A stretch of DNA of 64,000 bases from Tenrec ecaudatus (GCF_050624435.1 NC_134545.1:83711563-83775562), one strand, 5' to 3'. Shown: positions 21,797 to 33,684, counted from the first letter of the stretch. Translations and numbers: made by a program. The notes: a model not told the origin generated them from the sequence alone.

Positions 21797-23736
21797 ACCG
21801 CATATATTAATGTATAAGCCTAGTTTTTCCAGCACATTTTTAATCGTTTTATTAGGGGTGCATACAACTCTTATCACAATCCATACATACATCAAATGTG
21901 TAAAGCACATTTGTACATTCATTGCCCTCATCATTCTCAAAACATTTGCTCTCCACTTAAGCCCCTGGCATCAGCTCCTCATTTTTCCCCTCCCTCCCCA
22001 CTGCCCCCTGCCTCGTGAACCCTTGATAATTTATAAATTATTATTTTTCATATCTTGCCATGTCTGATGTCTCCCTTCACCCACTTATCTGTTGTCCATC
22101 CCCCAGGGAGGAGGTCACATGTAGATCCTTGAAATCCATCCCCCCTTTCCAACCCACCCTCCCTATGCCCACCCAGTATCGCCACTCACACCACTGGTCC
22201 TAAGAGGATCATCCACCCTGGATTCCCTGTGTTTCCAGTTCCTATCTGTATGGCCGCTTGTTTGCCTTCAAGCCTTTAAGACCCCAGATGCTATATCTTT
22301 TGATAGCCGGGCACCATCAGCTTTCTTCACCACATTTGCTTGTTCACCCTCTTTGTCTTCAGCGGGTATGTTTGGAAAGTGAGCATCATAGAATTCCAAT
22401 TTAATAGAAGAAAGTATTCTTGCATTGAGGGAGTACTTGAGTAGAGGCCCAATGTCATTCTGCTCCCTTAATACTAAACCTATAAATATATGCACATTGA
22501 TCTATTTCCCCATCCTCATATATAAAAATATTTTCATATGTACATGCTTTTATCTAGACCTCTAATAATAAAAAATAAATGGGTAGCAGGGGCACAGGGA
22601 ACTAACCCACCCAAGGGGAGGGTATTGGTTATATCTCCACAGGGAAAGAGGGACCAGACTTCAACCCAGTGCTCCAACATAAGAATGCAACATGCCGGTG
22701 TGGAACAGGGAACCAGTGGAAAGGTCTGTGGGGCCGGCCCCGACCCCAACTACTAAGTGGACACCTGCCCCTCCACCCAGAAGAATTTATTTCAAAGGAC
22801 GGCATTGAATCTGCAGCTCCAAGAGAGGGACATATCTGATTGGAGCACACATGGGAGCAGATGAAGGGGGAGGAGGAGATAGCAGAGCACATCCTGGCCC
22901 ACCAGGCCCTGAGGACAATGTTCCCAATTAGAGCAGCCAGTCCACAGAGAGGACCACATGGCCGGCCCCACTATGCAACATAACGCCCCTCACAGACCCA
23001 TACCCCTACAGAGGACAACACCAGAGACACAGTGTGGGAATTGCACTCGATCTGATCCCACCACACTGAGGCAAACACTAAGGGGGTGCAACAGAATAGC
23101 AAGGGAATGGAGCGGCAAGGTCCCCAGGGAATGCTAAAGGTGGACTTTTGGGCCTGGGCATGGTGCCCCAACAGACTGGACTGGGGAACACTCCTAAAGC
23201 CAACAAACAATCCTTGAACTAACTACAAGCTTTTCTTTCTTGTGTTTTGTTTTGTTGACATTGGTTTGTTTTTGTTGTTGTTTTGTTGTATATTGTTGCT
23301 TGGTTTTGCTCTGTCTTGTTTTTGTGCGTGTTATTATCTCCCCAGGTCGGTCTAAATAAGATAGGCTGAATGAACAATAGGAAGAGAAAACAATGGGACC
23401 GACAGTTCGGGGGGGGGGGGGGGACATGGGAGGGTGAGGTGGGGGAAAGGTAGTGGTGTTAACAAACCCGGGGACAAGGGAACAAGTGATCCAAATCGGT
23501 GGTGAGGAGGGTGTGGGAGGCCTAGTAGGGCAAGACTAAGGGTAATGTAACCAAGAGAAATTTCTGAAACCCAGGTGGGGACTGAGCATGACAGCGGGAC
23601 AGGAGGAAAGTAAAGGGAAATAGAGGAAAGAGCTGGGAGGCAAAGGACATTTCCAACACATTTTTAATGCAGCTTTTGTGGTAAAATTAGCTGCCTTGGC
23701 TGATATTCAGATCGGCTTATACTCGATTATATGCTT
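21797..23736. mobile_element. Non-autonomous DNA transposon (TATAAGC-type MITE), split by a LINE
   Basis: The left part (21797-21844) reads CCGCATATATTAATGTATAA. The right part (23650-23736) ends GGCTTATACTCGATTATATG, which is the inverted counterpart. Without the insert it is about 120-140 bp. A longer relative with clearer ends is at 43721-44130. Confidence 0.6.
21845..23649 (-). mobile_element. LINE insertion with twin-priming 5' inversion
   Basis: Positions 21845-22574 are the LINE 3' end in minus orientation. Positions 22575-23649 are more upstream LINE sequence in plus orientation. The outer edge of the inverted part (GGGAGGCAAAGGACAT) and the inner edge of the 3' part (AGAGGTCTA...) are adjacent in the intact copy at about 57605-57635. 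The flanks share TTTCC(A/A)(G/A)CACATTTTTAAT: 21826-21844 and 23650-23668 match at 18 of 19 bases. A run of about 15 G occurs at 23409-23423. Confidence 0.88.
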
Positions 23737-24384
23737 GTATTTTACATAAAGTTTATTTGACATCCCTTTTCAGAAATATTTTCTTTTCTCTTGGTTTCTA
23801 ATACTTACTAATATATAAAGCAAACATTATAACTATGATTATGTTCATTTTCCTTACAAATCCCATGGTTACAGAATAAGGCATAGAGAATCTGGTTCCT
23901 GGAAGCCTTCCCATAAATCCCCTAACACATTCTTGTTTGTGTTCAATCTCTTTGTCTAGCGTGATCTCACTGAGAAGAGCAGCACGTCTATTCAGAACGG
24001 CAGAAGGAACAGGGGGCGGGGTTCACATGCTCACCTGAGGGCGGATATAAGGATCTGTGATGAGTCTAAAGAGCATGAAGGAGTACAGGCCCTGTGAACT
24101 CAAAACAAAATCAATCAAAGTTCCACAAAGTACATTCGGTGAAAAACTGGGGAATAAAATTCATATTGAGCAGTATATAAAAAACTGACACAAAAGAAAC
24201 AGAAAGCTCAGATAATATTGAAAAAGAAAAGTAAAATCAAGAGATCTCCCTTTTTAAAAAATACATAAATGGGTTTATTCAATACAAAACTTATTTAAAC
24301 TTATGTCTGTGATCACTGGATGCCTTCAGACAATTCTCTCAAGAATACACTTTTCTTAGACTTGGTTAGAGGGCCTTTTAAAAA
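23737..24384. other. Intergenic sequence, no feature recognised
   Basis: AT-rich, no identifiable repeat or exon. Confidence 0.5.
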
Positions 24385-24812
24385 AAAGTGTAATTAGAGG
24401 ATGTACACTGGTATAGATAGGAACTGGGAACACGGAGAATTCAGGACAGATGATCCTGAGAGGGGCGATACCGGGAGAGTAGAGGGAGGGTGGGGTAGAA
24501 AGGGGGAACTAGTTACAAGGATGTACATGTGACCTCCTCCTTGGGGGATGGACAACAGAAAAGTGGGTAAAGGGAGACATCAGACAGTATAAGATATGAA
24601 AAATAATAATTTATAAATTATCAAGGGTTCATGAGGGAGGGGGAGGAGGAGAGAGGGGGAAAATGAGGAGCTGATGCCAGGGGCTTAAGTGGAGAGCAAA
24701 TGTTTTGAGAATGATGAGGGCAATGAATGTACAAATGTGCTTTTACATAATAGATGGATGGATGGATTGTGATAAGAGTTGTAGGAGCACCCAATAAAAT
24801 GATTTTTTAAAG
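24385..24812 (+). repeat. LINE 3' end, 5'-truncated
   Basis: It starts GGATGTACACTGGTATAG, runs through the GAACCGGT-like and TTTATAAATTATCAAGGGTT blocks, and ends CACCCAATAAAATGATTTTT. Short flanking similarity (AAGTGTAATTA / AAGGTGTAATTA) may be its TSD. Confidence 0.9.
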
Positions 24813-25908
24813 GTGTAATTAATAGTGGCTTCTTATTTCTTAATGTTGGGTATACACATAGACCCATGCATGCACACACACAAGAGAGCGCTATGGAACA
24901 AGCAAAGCTCTCCTACACAACCCTAAAATTCAAGGAAACGAGTTTTACATAACCATGAGTAATGGAAAAGATGATAACAAACATAATCCAGAAAAAAAAT
25001 TATCACTTCAGAAAAGACCAACAGTCAATAAGCTGCCTTAATGAAACAAATTAAAAAGTAAAATTAAAAAGGGTAAAAAAACTAAAGAAGTGGAAAGTGA
25101 CAAATACATAAAATAGGCAAAGAAGATCTAACATATTCCTACTAAGAGTTCCTGAAGAAGAAAACCGAAGCAGTGGAATAGAACAGATAATGGAAAACCA
25201 TAATTCAATAAAACATTCCTGAAAAAATGAAACTGCACATGGAAAAGCACAGTACCTCACAGAATGACCGTTACCTTGGCGTACTCCAGTCACACTGTGA
25301 CATCAAAGAATGGATTAAAGGAAAATAAAATATTATGGCCTAGGTTTGGAAACTCAAGATACTTGTAAGGAGACAGATAACCATCAGGATTCAACAGCAA
25401 CACTTTATAACAACAGAAGATGATAAGATGTTTAAGACAGAATGTGAACCAAAGAGTTTGTATCTGTTAGACTGTGGGTGGTTTTCCTTGGTTCCTGGTT
25501 CTCTGTGTTGAAAAAATCCGCACACGGCAGAAGCACGATCGCAAAGCAAGGTAAGCTTTGATGAGTGAAAGTCAAGCTCTTGACAGCACATCCCCACAGG
25601 CGATCATGGGCTACCTCTGGAGGGCATGAAGGGCTTCATGGAGGGAGACACGTGGGGAAAGCAGAAAGGAGACAGAGCGCGCCCTCTGCGGGCAGGGGAA
25701 GGGAACGGGGTGGCGGTGGAACCCCAGCGAGGGGGGCTATCTGTCTCTGCCAAGGGTGGAGGACAAAGGACAGGGGAAGAGGGGAGCCGATGGAACCAAA
25801 AAGGAGAGCAGTCAGGCCGCAGCTTCGTTTCTTATGCCCACCTTTGCAGGCTGATCTACCTTTCACAAGCGCTTGCAGGGTGTGGTTATATAAACTGGAC
25901 GTACGTGC

Positions 25909-25956
<48 letters not shown>

Positions 25957-26031
25957 TGCAGCTTTGCCGGCTCTTACTGCGCATGCCCGAGCTGTGCGCT
26001 CTTTATTGCATCTGTCTCTCCCCAAAGTCTT
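24813..26031. other. Intergenic sequence with (GT)n array
   Basis: It holds a (GT)n run at 25912-25951 and a GC-richer patch at 25660-25760 containing a CTCF-like motif. Open frames crossing the GT run (25565-26053 plus, 25636-26025 minus) are not supported as genes. Confidence 0.6.
25679..25692 (-). promoter_or_regulatory. CTCF-like motif
   Basis: The minus strand reads CCCGCAGAGGGCGC, which matches 13 of 14 positions of CCASYAGRKGGCRS. It lies in a locally GC-rich patch. Confidence 0.5.
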
Positions 26032-26623
26032 TGTATTAGACAGGGTTCTCTAGAGAGATAAAACCAGATTGCTGATAATTTTATATATATATTATTATTT
26101 ATTTATTTATAAAGATTGTTAGCTATATAACACAAGACATGAACTGTTAAATTATATACAGATAAATGAATATAATACAAGAAATGAACAGTTAAATTAA
26201 GTACAAATGGCTCAGTGCAACTCACTCCCGTGAAAGAGCTCTGAGACACTCGCAGTCAGTCCTTCAAGTCTTGAGGACCGCTAGGTAGTCCTCTGTAGAG
26301 AGAGAGAGCTAGGCTACCCCAGCACAGGCAGCAAACAGCAAGGCAGGTCACCAACTCTCAGTCCCCAGCTCCGGAGATGAAAATTTCAATCGTGTGGTCT
26401 TAAAGGGACCTCAACTTACAGCGACACAGTCCACAGGCTAGGCGTCCCACAGGTAGAGTACCCTTTAAACTGAGGCACAGAACAAGCAAGGTAGCTGCAC
26501 ACTGGTCCAATGATTAAAAAGCGAGAGACAAGAAAGGCGAGGCTCACCGAGCGATTTATCTCTCTGCCCTTCAATTAATCCCACTTGTGTTTATCAGCCA
26601 GTCTGGCACAATAAATGATCTCA
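26032..26623 (+). mobile_element. LTR (type starting TGTATTAGACAGGG), about 592 bp
   Basis: Start TGTATTAGACAGGGTTCTC, end CTGGCACAATAAATGATCTCA. The flanking five bases are GTCTT and GTGTT, a possible aged TSD. It is homologous throughout to 32307-32893 in the opposite orientation. No retroviral genes. Confidence 0.75.
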
Positions 26624-27319
26624 GTGTTCTAATATGTGCCTGCTTTGTTTTTGGAAGGACCTCCTTTTTATTTGTGGCACGGCTAGCTATTCTTTGTTTG
26701 TAGGCCTTTGGCAGGGACAACACCCTATTCCCTAACTTCGTGCCTAGCATATCCACCCAAACTGACTTTTTAAATAAATATTATAGAAAAACTGCTCTAG
26801 GCATTGAAGAACTCAGGAATATGGTTTCTAGGAACCTTTCCAGAAAAAGGTGTTAGTGAATAAACTTTAGACAATCCAAGTGACTTGGAAAACATGCATA
26901 TAAAGACTAGTAGTGAACCTCTAGTAGATACTTAAAGACTAAACTAAAAAAAGAAAAAGACTAAGTGGTAGTTATAAGGGAGAGAATATTGCAGGTAATG
27001 GCTATATGGTATAACAATTTATTAGTGAAACCATCAAAAATGGAAAAGTATTTTAAAAGTAGAAGGGGCCTGTTGCTTGACTACTTATTAAGTTATTAAC
27101 TAGAAGCAAATGGATACTACTTCAAATCAGATGCTGGGCAAGAAGGAATGAAGAAAGGAAATAGCGGTAATCTAGCAGAATTCAATATTGCTTACATTAG
27201 AAAGCCAACAGTCCATAACCAAATAACTAATGAACTCGATTTTAGAAAGATACTAAATTTTTAAGTATAGCTTGTTTCGCTGATTTGACTTTATAACAGT
27301 GCAAATAATTTAACTATAA
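26624..27319. other. Intergenic sequence, no feature recognised
   Basis: AT-rich; nothing identifiable. Confidence 0.5.
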
Positions 27320-27780
27320 AAGGTAATTTTTTAAAAATGCTATCCTCAAAGATTTAAAATAAAGTGAAAAAAGCAGCCTAAATGTGGATCCATGTGGGAG
27401 CAAAAGTATAAGCCTATAAGATTGGTCAAGGGCCTTCCAGCACTTGCAGTTAGGGCCAAACGGATAGCGCATGACTCGACTATCCAACCCTTGCAGTGTA
27501 GGGAGACCTCCATCAAGGACACACGTAGGCAAGACCCTAAGAGAGAGGCCACCCCTCCGGGGCTGACCAGAGAGAGGTGGAGGCAATGCACTCGCCTTGG
27601 CATGCTGCCTGAGAGCAAGATTGTCTGTGTCCCTGGTTAGTGACCAGAGAGCATTCAACAGAGGCTTGATCTGTGTGGGGATCCTGCAAATGGATTTGGG
27701 GATGCCACTGCCATCCATCCATTTTGCAAACCAGGTGCTCACAATTTAAGCTCTAGTACAACTGCTGAGTGTGTAATGTG
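27320..27780 (-). repeat. LINE-related 3' sequence
   Basis: The segment ATTTTGCAAACCAGGTGCTC followed by ACAATTTAAGCTCTAG matches TTTTGCAAATCGGATGCTC and ACAATTTGGGCTCTGATG at about 55256-55292. Both are in the same orientation. The open frame at 27314-27742 (minus) has no protein resemblance. Confidence 0.45.
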
Positions 27781-27864
27781 GGAAAAAGCAAATTAATAGT
27801 TATGAACTGTCTCTTCTCTCATACCCAGATAAATATGAGAATCAAATTCTTGGCCTGGGGCTGT

Positions 27865-28405
27865 TGTTAAGTGGCACCAAGTCTGTGTGACTGACAGCGA
27901 CCCTGTGGACCACAAAGTAAAACACACCCACTCCTGCAACATCATCCCAATTGTTTCGTTTGAGCCCACTCGGTACAGCCACTGGACCGATCCGTCTCCT
28001 TGAGAGCATTTCTCGTTTTCACTGCCCCTCGACTTTACCAAGCAAGATGTTCCTTTCCAGGGACTGGTCTCTCCTGATAATATATCCAAAGTCCACAAGA
28101 CAACGTCTCCCCAATTTCACCTCGAAGGAGCTGTACTTCTTCCAACACAGATCAGTTTGTCCTTCCGGCAATTCATGGTAGTTACAGTGTTCCTGGCTTC
28201 AATTGTTCTCTGGTATTCTTTCTTCCTGGTCTGGCTTTCGCAGGCATAAGAGGTGACTGAAAAGACCATGGCTGGGGCTGGGCACACCTTAGTCCTCCAG
28301 GGGACGTCTTTGCTCTCTGGCACTTTAAACAGGTCTGTGCACCAGAGTGGCTCAATGCAATGCATCCTTTGATTGGTTGGCTGCTGTTTCCAGGAGCCCA
28401 TTCTT
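27865..28405 (-). repeat. RTE (BovB-like) LINE 3' fragment
   Basis: The reversed sequence contains GGACTTTGGATATATTATCA, GGAGAGACCAGTCCCTGGAA, AGGAACATCTTGCTTGGTA and CCAGTGGCTGTACCG, in the order also seen at 32010-32140 on the plus strand. I recognise this as the RTE/BovB-type LINE 3' coding region found in afrotherians. The reading frame is broken. Confidence 0.75.
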
Positions 28406-28599
28406 TCCTCCTAGTCTATTTTTAGTCTGGAAGCTCGGCTGAAACCTGTTTGCCATGGGTGACCCTGCTGGCATTTGAAATACCAGTAACATAGTTTCTA
28501 GCATCCAGTTGTTACATACAAGTCACCACAGTACAACAAACTGACAAGAGTAGGGAAGTTCGAAGCACAGAAGAAAAATGAAAGAAAAAAAAAACCCTC

Positions 28600-28775
28600 C
28601 AACTCACTGCCATTGGGTCGATTCCAACTCATGGCAATCCTCCAGGTCAAGGTACAATTGCCCCTGTGGGTTTCAGAGACTACAATAATTCTTTACAAAG
28701 TAGAAAGCCTCATCCTTTCCCTCACAGCGGCTGGTGGCTTCAAATTGCTGGGTTTGTTATTAACAGTCAATGTGT
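28600..28775 (-). repeat. AfroSINE
   Basis: CTCACTGCCATTGGGTCGAT, CCCTGTGGGTTTCAGAGAC, AGAAAGCCTCATCCTTTCC and GCGGCTGGTGGC in reversed SINE order. Confidence 0.93.
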
Positions 28776-29247
28776 AATCTAGCACATAGCATTTTTTAAA
28801 GACCAAGATAAGTAAAATCCCCGTAAGTCCTGCATTGGATCAGAAGCATTATTAGTGAGAACTCAGCATGAGTTTCATCTTTAAGTGTCTTTGTCTCATT
28901 AACATATGTAATGTTCTAGAAAAGTGTCGAATTTTCATAGTTGAAAATGTACTTGTGTAAAATGATTACATACTCATAATTTTTAAGACATTTTGCTTCC
29001 AATCCAAGATTTTCCTACTACACATCAATCCCTTTCGGATATAGTTTAAGTGACCTACTAGCCCCCTTTTCTCTCCTAAGCTCTCATCTGAGTATCCACA
29101 GCCTCATCTAAATTATATTTTAACATTCTTTTCTTACATTCCAGACTCAAAAAAACCTGCCTTCCAATAGTAACAGCAGACAAGAAATAATGTGAAGGTA
29201 TATTCTCTGCAGGGGTTATTTTATCAGTGACAGTGATTCTGTACACT
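28776..29247. other. Intergenic sequence, no feature recognised
   Basis: AT-rich; no identifiable element. Confidence 0.5.
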
Positions 29248-29450
29248 CACTCCTCACTGCCATTGGGTCAATTCTGATGCAAAGGGACCGTATGGGAAAG
29301 GGTAGAACTGCCCTTGTGAGTTTCCCACACTATAATCCTTACAAAAGTAGAAAGCCCTGTCTTTCCCCCTAAAGAGCATCTGGTGGTTTTGAACTGCTGA
29401 CCTTTAGATTAGCAGTCCACCTGATACCCATCGTGCCACAGAGCTCCTAA
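29248..29450 (-). repeat. AfroSINE
   Basis: CACTGCCATTGGGTCAATTC, GTAGAACTGCCCTTGTG, GTGGTTTTGAACTGCTGACC and GTGCCACAGAGCTCCTAAC, reversed. Confidence 0.93.
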
Positions 29451-29624
29451 CTCTGCACACAGAGAGACAAAGTCATTTCTGGTTTTTGTGGTTTGGGGAT
29501 TTATTTTCTCAAGTCACAAGGATACCACTTAGAATAGACGTACCCTAAGGCACCACATTAAACACCAAGAAGTGACATAGGTACTGAAAAGAATATTGTG
29601 ATATAAGAAATACTATCCTACAAT

Positions 29625-29823
29625 ACTGAGTCCCTGGGCTGCTTATACCATTGACATGCTCAGCTACTAATTGAAGGTGGAGTGTTTGAGTCCACCCAGA
29701 GCCACTTTGGAAGAAAGGCCTGAAAAATCTACTTCTAAAGTAATCCCCACCCAAAACCCTTAGAGCAGCGCTCTACTCTAGCACACAGAGTCTCCATGTA
29801 TCAGAATCAGCTCAACCAAAAAT
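29625..29823 (+). repeat. AfroSINE, old
   Basis: A diverged copy: GAGTCCCTGGGCTGCTTATA, AGCTACTAATTGAAGGTGGA, TCTCCATGTATCAGAATCAG. Confidence 0.7.
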
Positions 29824-29877
29824 AGTATTTTGGGTGGTTATCCTACGATGGTATCATAGGTTATCCTATGAGAGTGG

Positions 29878-30047
29878 GCTTCCTGGTGGCATGGGGGTTA
29901 CGCAAGGTCAGTAGTTCTAAACCACTCAGGAGGAAGACGGACTTTCTACTCCCATAAACAGTTACTCACGGGGGCAGTTATACCATGTCCTACAGGGTCC
30001 CAATGAGTTGGAATCAACTCAATGGCAATGACTTTGGTTTTTTGGTT
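29878..30047 (+). repeat. AfroSINE
   Basis: CTTCCTGGTGGCATGGGGGT, CGCAAGGTCAGTAGTTC, AATGAGTTGGAATCAACTC. The head is shortened. Confidence 0.9.
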
Positions 30048-31829
30048 TATCCTATTACAGTAGTGAAAAGTTCTCATAAATCAAGTAAGCACAAAGGTCT
30101 CACTATAATTACTCACAAAGATTATTTAAAGGTAGTAATAGAAATACTAAATTAAAATGCTATAAATGTTCATTTACTTGGTAGAATCTGGAAAAAACAG
30201 GACAGTGGAGAAAATGAACAGTGACTGCCATCTGGTGGGATTTTATCTAATTACAGGGAAACTAGTTAAAGCAAAGCTACTGAGAAAATACTGAGAGTTC
30301 ATTTCTCTCCCTTTCAAATCAAGATATGGGGCACAGAGAGATGAATCAAGACAGTCAATCTATCACTTCATGATTGTGTCACTCCCAACCATACACACAC
30401 ACACATGGGTGTGCACACAAGGCTTGCAGCAGAAGTTAATAAAAAATAGAATACATTGTGATGGGAAATTTTTTTCTAGGATCCTTGAAGAAAAGAAATC
30501 CTGTCCTTCTACCTATAACACTATTCTGAGGTTTTCTCTACAGAGAACATGCTGGTCTTCATTTTAAAACCATGGCTGCATTCCAGTGGTATATTCCAGA
30601 GATTCTGCCAGTTCACACTAGTTTGGAAGAACTGATCCTAATTTTCCGTTGAGGTCGGCAAACTGGTTGTTACAATGACATTTACAATCAAGGTTCTCTC
30701 TCAGGGGGATTTCCAATGTGGAAATCACACATTTATATTCCTTATTCTTCATCTCTGCAACAGCATATGCTAAGCACCTTGAGTAATGTTCGCTCCATCT
30801 CTGCTGGTGATATTTACTTATTTACTTCATAAAACTCATTCTACGTTTGATGAAGGACTACATTTTCATTCTCTTGCATTTGTTACTTCAATAAACAAAT
30901 ACAATGTAAAGAGAAAAGGTGCCAAACAACTGTGACACGCTGTCATTTGTTTCAGCTTTGTGTTACGCCCCAAATTCCCACGAGATGTTGGGAGTGAATC
31001 ATGCACTTCCTGAAAGTGTTCAAAGAGCTAAAAATCTTGTCAGAGCCATTGCTGTGAGTTCAAAAGCAGGAAGCGGTTTTTTCAAAGATGAACATAATAT
31101 GTTGAGAAGAGCCCCCTGTTTCTAATACCAAGCACAATGACTATTGTCCAGTTGACCTACCTCTAAAGGAGTGGGGATCTACTCCCACAGTGAGAAGATG
31201 GTTACGGATAAATTACACAGTGGATGATGTTTGGATAAGAGTGAAGAATATGGCAAGTGAAGACACCAATCGAGAAGCCATATAGAAATATCTTAAATAA
31301 CAGATTTATTAGTTTTGTCAGATATTAGTTAATTTTTTACATTGTTCTTATTCAAGTATTACTATTTAGAATTATAAACTACCTCTAGGCACACTGATTT
31401 TTTAGACTTCACACCGTCATTAGGGTAGCAAACCAGTTGTTAAAGTATTTGAATCCATCACTGGTGCACTCACCCCAAACTGCAAAGCACCTCTTCCTTA
31501 TTCCTTGAACCAACTCGGTGGCACCGAACAGAAGCAACCCTACCTCTGTAGGATGCTTCACATAGTACTTTCCCAGGCCTTTATTGTTGGCCCAGACATT
31601 AAATCAAGGAGAAAGGTATTTACCAAACAGTAAATATAATGTTCACAGCGAATAACGTACAAAATAAGCACTATCTAGTAGAATATCAGCTAGTTACAGA
31701 GAAATTATGTACTCAAATAATGAAGAAATTTGAAAATAAAATCCAATTAGAAAAGAGCAAGACAAAAACATTAATTCCAGTAATATCACTAAATTTCCGC
31801 CAAGAGTAAAATGTTATTGACACTCTCAT
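30048..31829. other. Intergenic sequence with one CTCF-like motif
   Basis: Mostly unique-looking and AT-rich. Weak RTE/AfroSINE-like words occur near 31430-31540. No exon recognised. Confidence 0.5.
30225..30238 (-). promoter_or_regulatory. CTCF-like motif, full consensus match
   Basis: The minus strand reads CCACCAGATGGCAG, which fits all 14 positions of CCASYAGRKGGCRS. It lies in unique-looking sequence. Confidence 0.6.
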
Positions 31830-32253
31830 ATCTCCCAGTAAAAAAATGAAGTGCTACAATTTGTCTAGGGAGGAATTTGGCACTATCCCAAATCATATCT
31901 ACTAACAATAGTATTGAAAGTACAATGGAGTGACAGAAGGACAAACAGATCTGTCTCAGAAGACATACAGCCAGAATGCTCTTTGAAGCATTGCAAAGAT
32001 GGTAAGACTTTGCGTCATGTCCTTTGGAGATTTTATCAGGAGACCAGTCCCTGAAGAAGGACATCACGCTTGGTAATGTGGAGGGGCCCCAAAAGAGGAA
32101 ACGTGTCAAAGAGTTGGATTGACACAATGGCTGCTGCAATGGGCTCAAACATAACAACATTGCAAGAATGGCCCAGGACCAGGCAATCTTCCATTCTGTT
32201 GAGCACAGGGCTGCCACCAGTTGAAACTGACTCTGAAAAGGACCACCTTAGAG
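31830..32253 (+). repeat. RTE (BovB-like) LINE 3' fragment
   Basis: CTTTGGAGATTTTATCAGGA, GACCAGTCCCTGAAGAAGGA, CATCACGCTTGGTAATG and GGCTGCTGCAATGGGCTC parallel the minus-strand copy at 27865-28405. It ends in the ACCAGTTGAAACTGACTCTG tail shared with AfroSINE. Confidence 0.75.
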
Positions 32254-33010
32254 CAGTGATTCTCAACCTTCCTCATGCTGCGACCCTCTCATTCCATTCC
32301 TCATGTTGTGAGATAGTTTATTGTGCCAGCCTGGCCAGTAAACACAAGTGGGATTAATTGAAGGACAGAGAGATAAATGGCTCAATGAGCCTCGCCTTTC
32401 TTGTCTCTCGCTCTTTGATCATCGGACCAGTGTGTGGCTGCCTTGCTTGTTCTGTGCCTCAATTTGCAAGCTACACTACCTGTGGGACACCTAACCTGTG
32501 AACTGTGTTGCTGTAAGTTGAGGTCCCTTTAAGACCTGCCTCGCCAGAGAATTGGAATGTACATCTCTGGAGCTGGGACTGATTGTTGGTGACCTGGCTG
32601 ATGGCTGGTGGCCTGCCTTGCTGTTTTCTGCCTGTGCTTGGATGGCCCACATCTCTCTACACAGGACTACCTGGCGACCCCCAAGACTTGAAGGACTGCC
32701 AGTGTCTCACAACTCTCTCACGGGAGTGAGTTGCACTGAGTCATGTGTACTGCTTTATAATTTAACAGTTCATTTCTTGTATTATATATCTATCTGTATA
32801 TAATTTAACAGTTCATTTCTTGTGAGATATATATATATATATATATATAATTATCAGCAATCTGGTTTTATCTCTCTAGAGAACCCTGTCTAACCATAAA
32901 ATTATTTTCGTTACTACTTCATCAGTCATTTTGCTGTCATGAATCACACGACCCCTGTGAAAGGGTTGCTCGACCCCAAAGGGGTGGCAACCCACAGGTT
33001 GAGAACTGCT
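32254..33010 (-). mobile_element. SPIN-like hAT MITE, interrupted by an LTR
   Basis: The left part (32254-32306) reads CAGTGATTCTCAACCTTCCT then GCGACCCTC and TTCCTCATGT. The right part (32894-33010) reads CCATAAAATTATTTTCGTTA then CTACTTCAT, GACCCCTGTGAAAGGGTTGC, CGACCCCAAAGGGGTGGC and CACAGGTTGAGAACTGC. This is the SPIN (Space Invaders) non-autonomous consensus in order. The combined MITE is about 170 bp. The flanking 8-mers (CCTTAGAG / CATTTGAA) match only partly, so the TSD is eroded or the end is a base off. Confidence 0.88.
32307..32893 (-). mobile_element. LTR nested in the SPIN-like element
   Basis: It begins on the plus strand with TGTGAGATAGTTTATTGTG and ends with GAGAACCCTGTCTAA. 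It is the reverse of the 26032-26623 LTR. It contains an (AT)n stretch at about 32828-32849 and a duplicated TAATTTAACAGTTCATTTCT. A few terminal bases are lost at the right junction. No retroviral genes. Confidence 0.82.
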
Positions 33011-33015
33011 TCATT

Positions 33016-33405
33016 TGAACATCCTGGATGGAGGGGTGGGGGGGGTGAGTGTGAAACAGAACTCAAAATTGTAAATGAGATCAATCAGCCTTACTGGTTG
33101 GATAGAGACTGGTGGGACTTCCAAGAGTATGACCCTTACCCTTCCGGTCTGGGACTGAACTCCCTTCTAAGTCAGTATCATCGACTAGGGGAAATCCAGA
33201 CAGCAGCATGTACACAGGACAGAGTTCCGAGGGTTAGGGAAGGATAAAGGTTGGAAAGAGGACACACAAGGAAGAAGTGAAATAACTGGAAGTACATGGA
33301 GGGATTACAATGAAGGAGTTTAATCAGAATGTATATGAAATGCTAAATGTAAAACGATGATCTGCTCTTTGAACTTTCACCTAATTCACAGTAAAAATTT
33401 AAGCC
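33016..33405 (+). repeat. L1 3' UTR end
   Basis: CTGGTGGGACTTCCAAGAG, GAAGTGAAATAACTGG and TTCACCTAATTCACAGTAAA match the tail style of the other L1 pieces. Confidence 0.6.
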
Positions 33406-33684
33406 ATGGGTGAAAGGGCAATTAAGAACTTCCAAGCTGCAAATTTTACTCTGTACATTATCACTACTACTTGATAAAGATGGATTAAACCAGCTTAGCT
33501 GCTATATTAAGTAGTTGCTGCTAATGCTAATAATAACTAATCTTTAATGAATACTTTAGCATTATAAGGTTCTTATACTTATTATAGAACTTATTTCAGT
33601 GTATCAAAAGATTGTGAGGGAAAAGACTAGAAGGAATTTGGGGGAAAGAAGAGCGTGTCTACCAAAGACCAGTTAAATGTTTAA
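33406..33684. other. Intergenic sequence, no feature recognised
   Basis: AT-rich with no recognisable element. Confidence 0.5.

Noticed and set aside
25565..26053. 162-codon frame with Arg/Gly-rich start
   Set aside because: It spans the (GT)n array (poly-Cys/Val). The start is not conserved-looking and the opposite strand is equally open.
27314..27742. 142-codon minus-strand frame
   Set aside because: It lies over a LINE-related 3' sequence. No recognisable motif.
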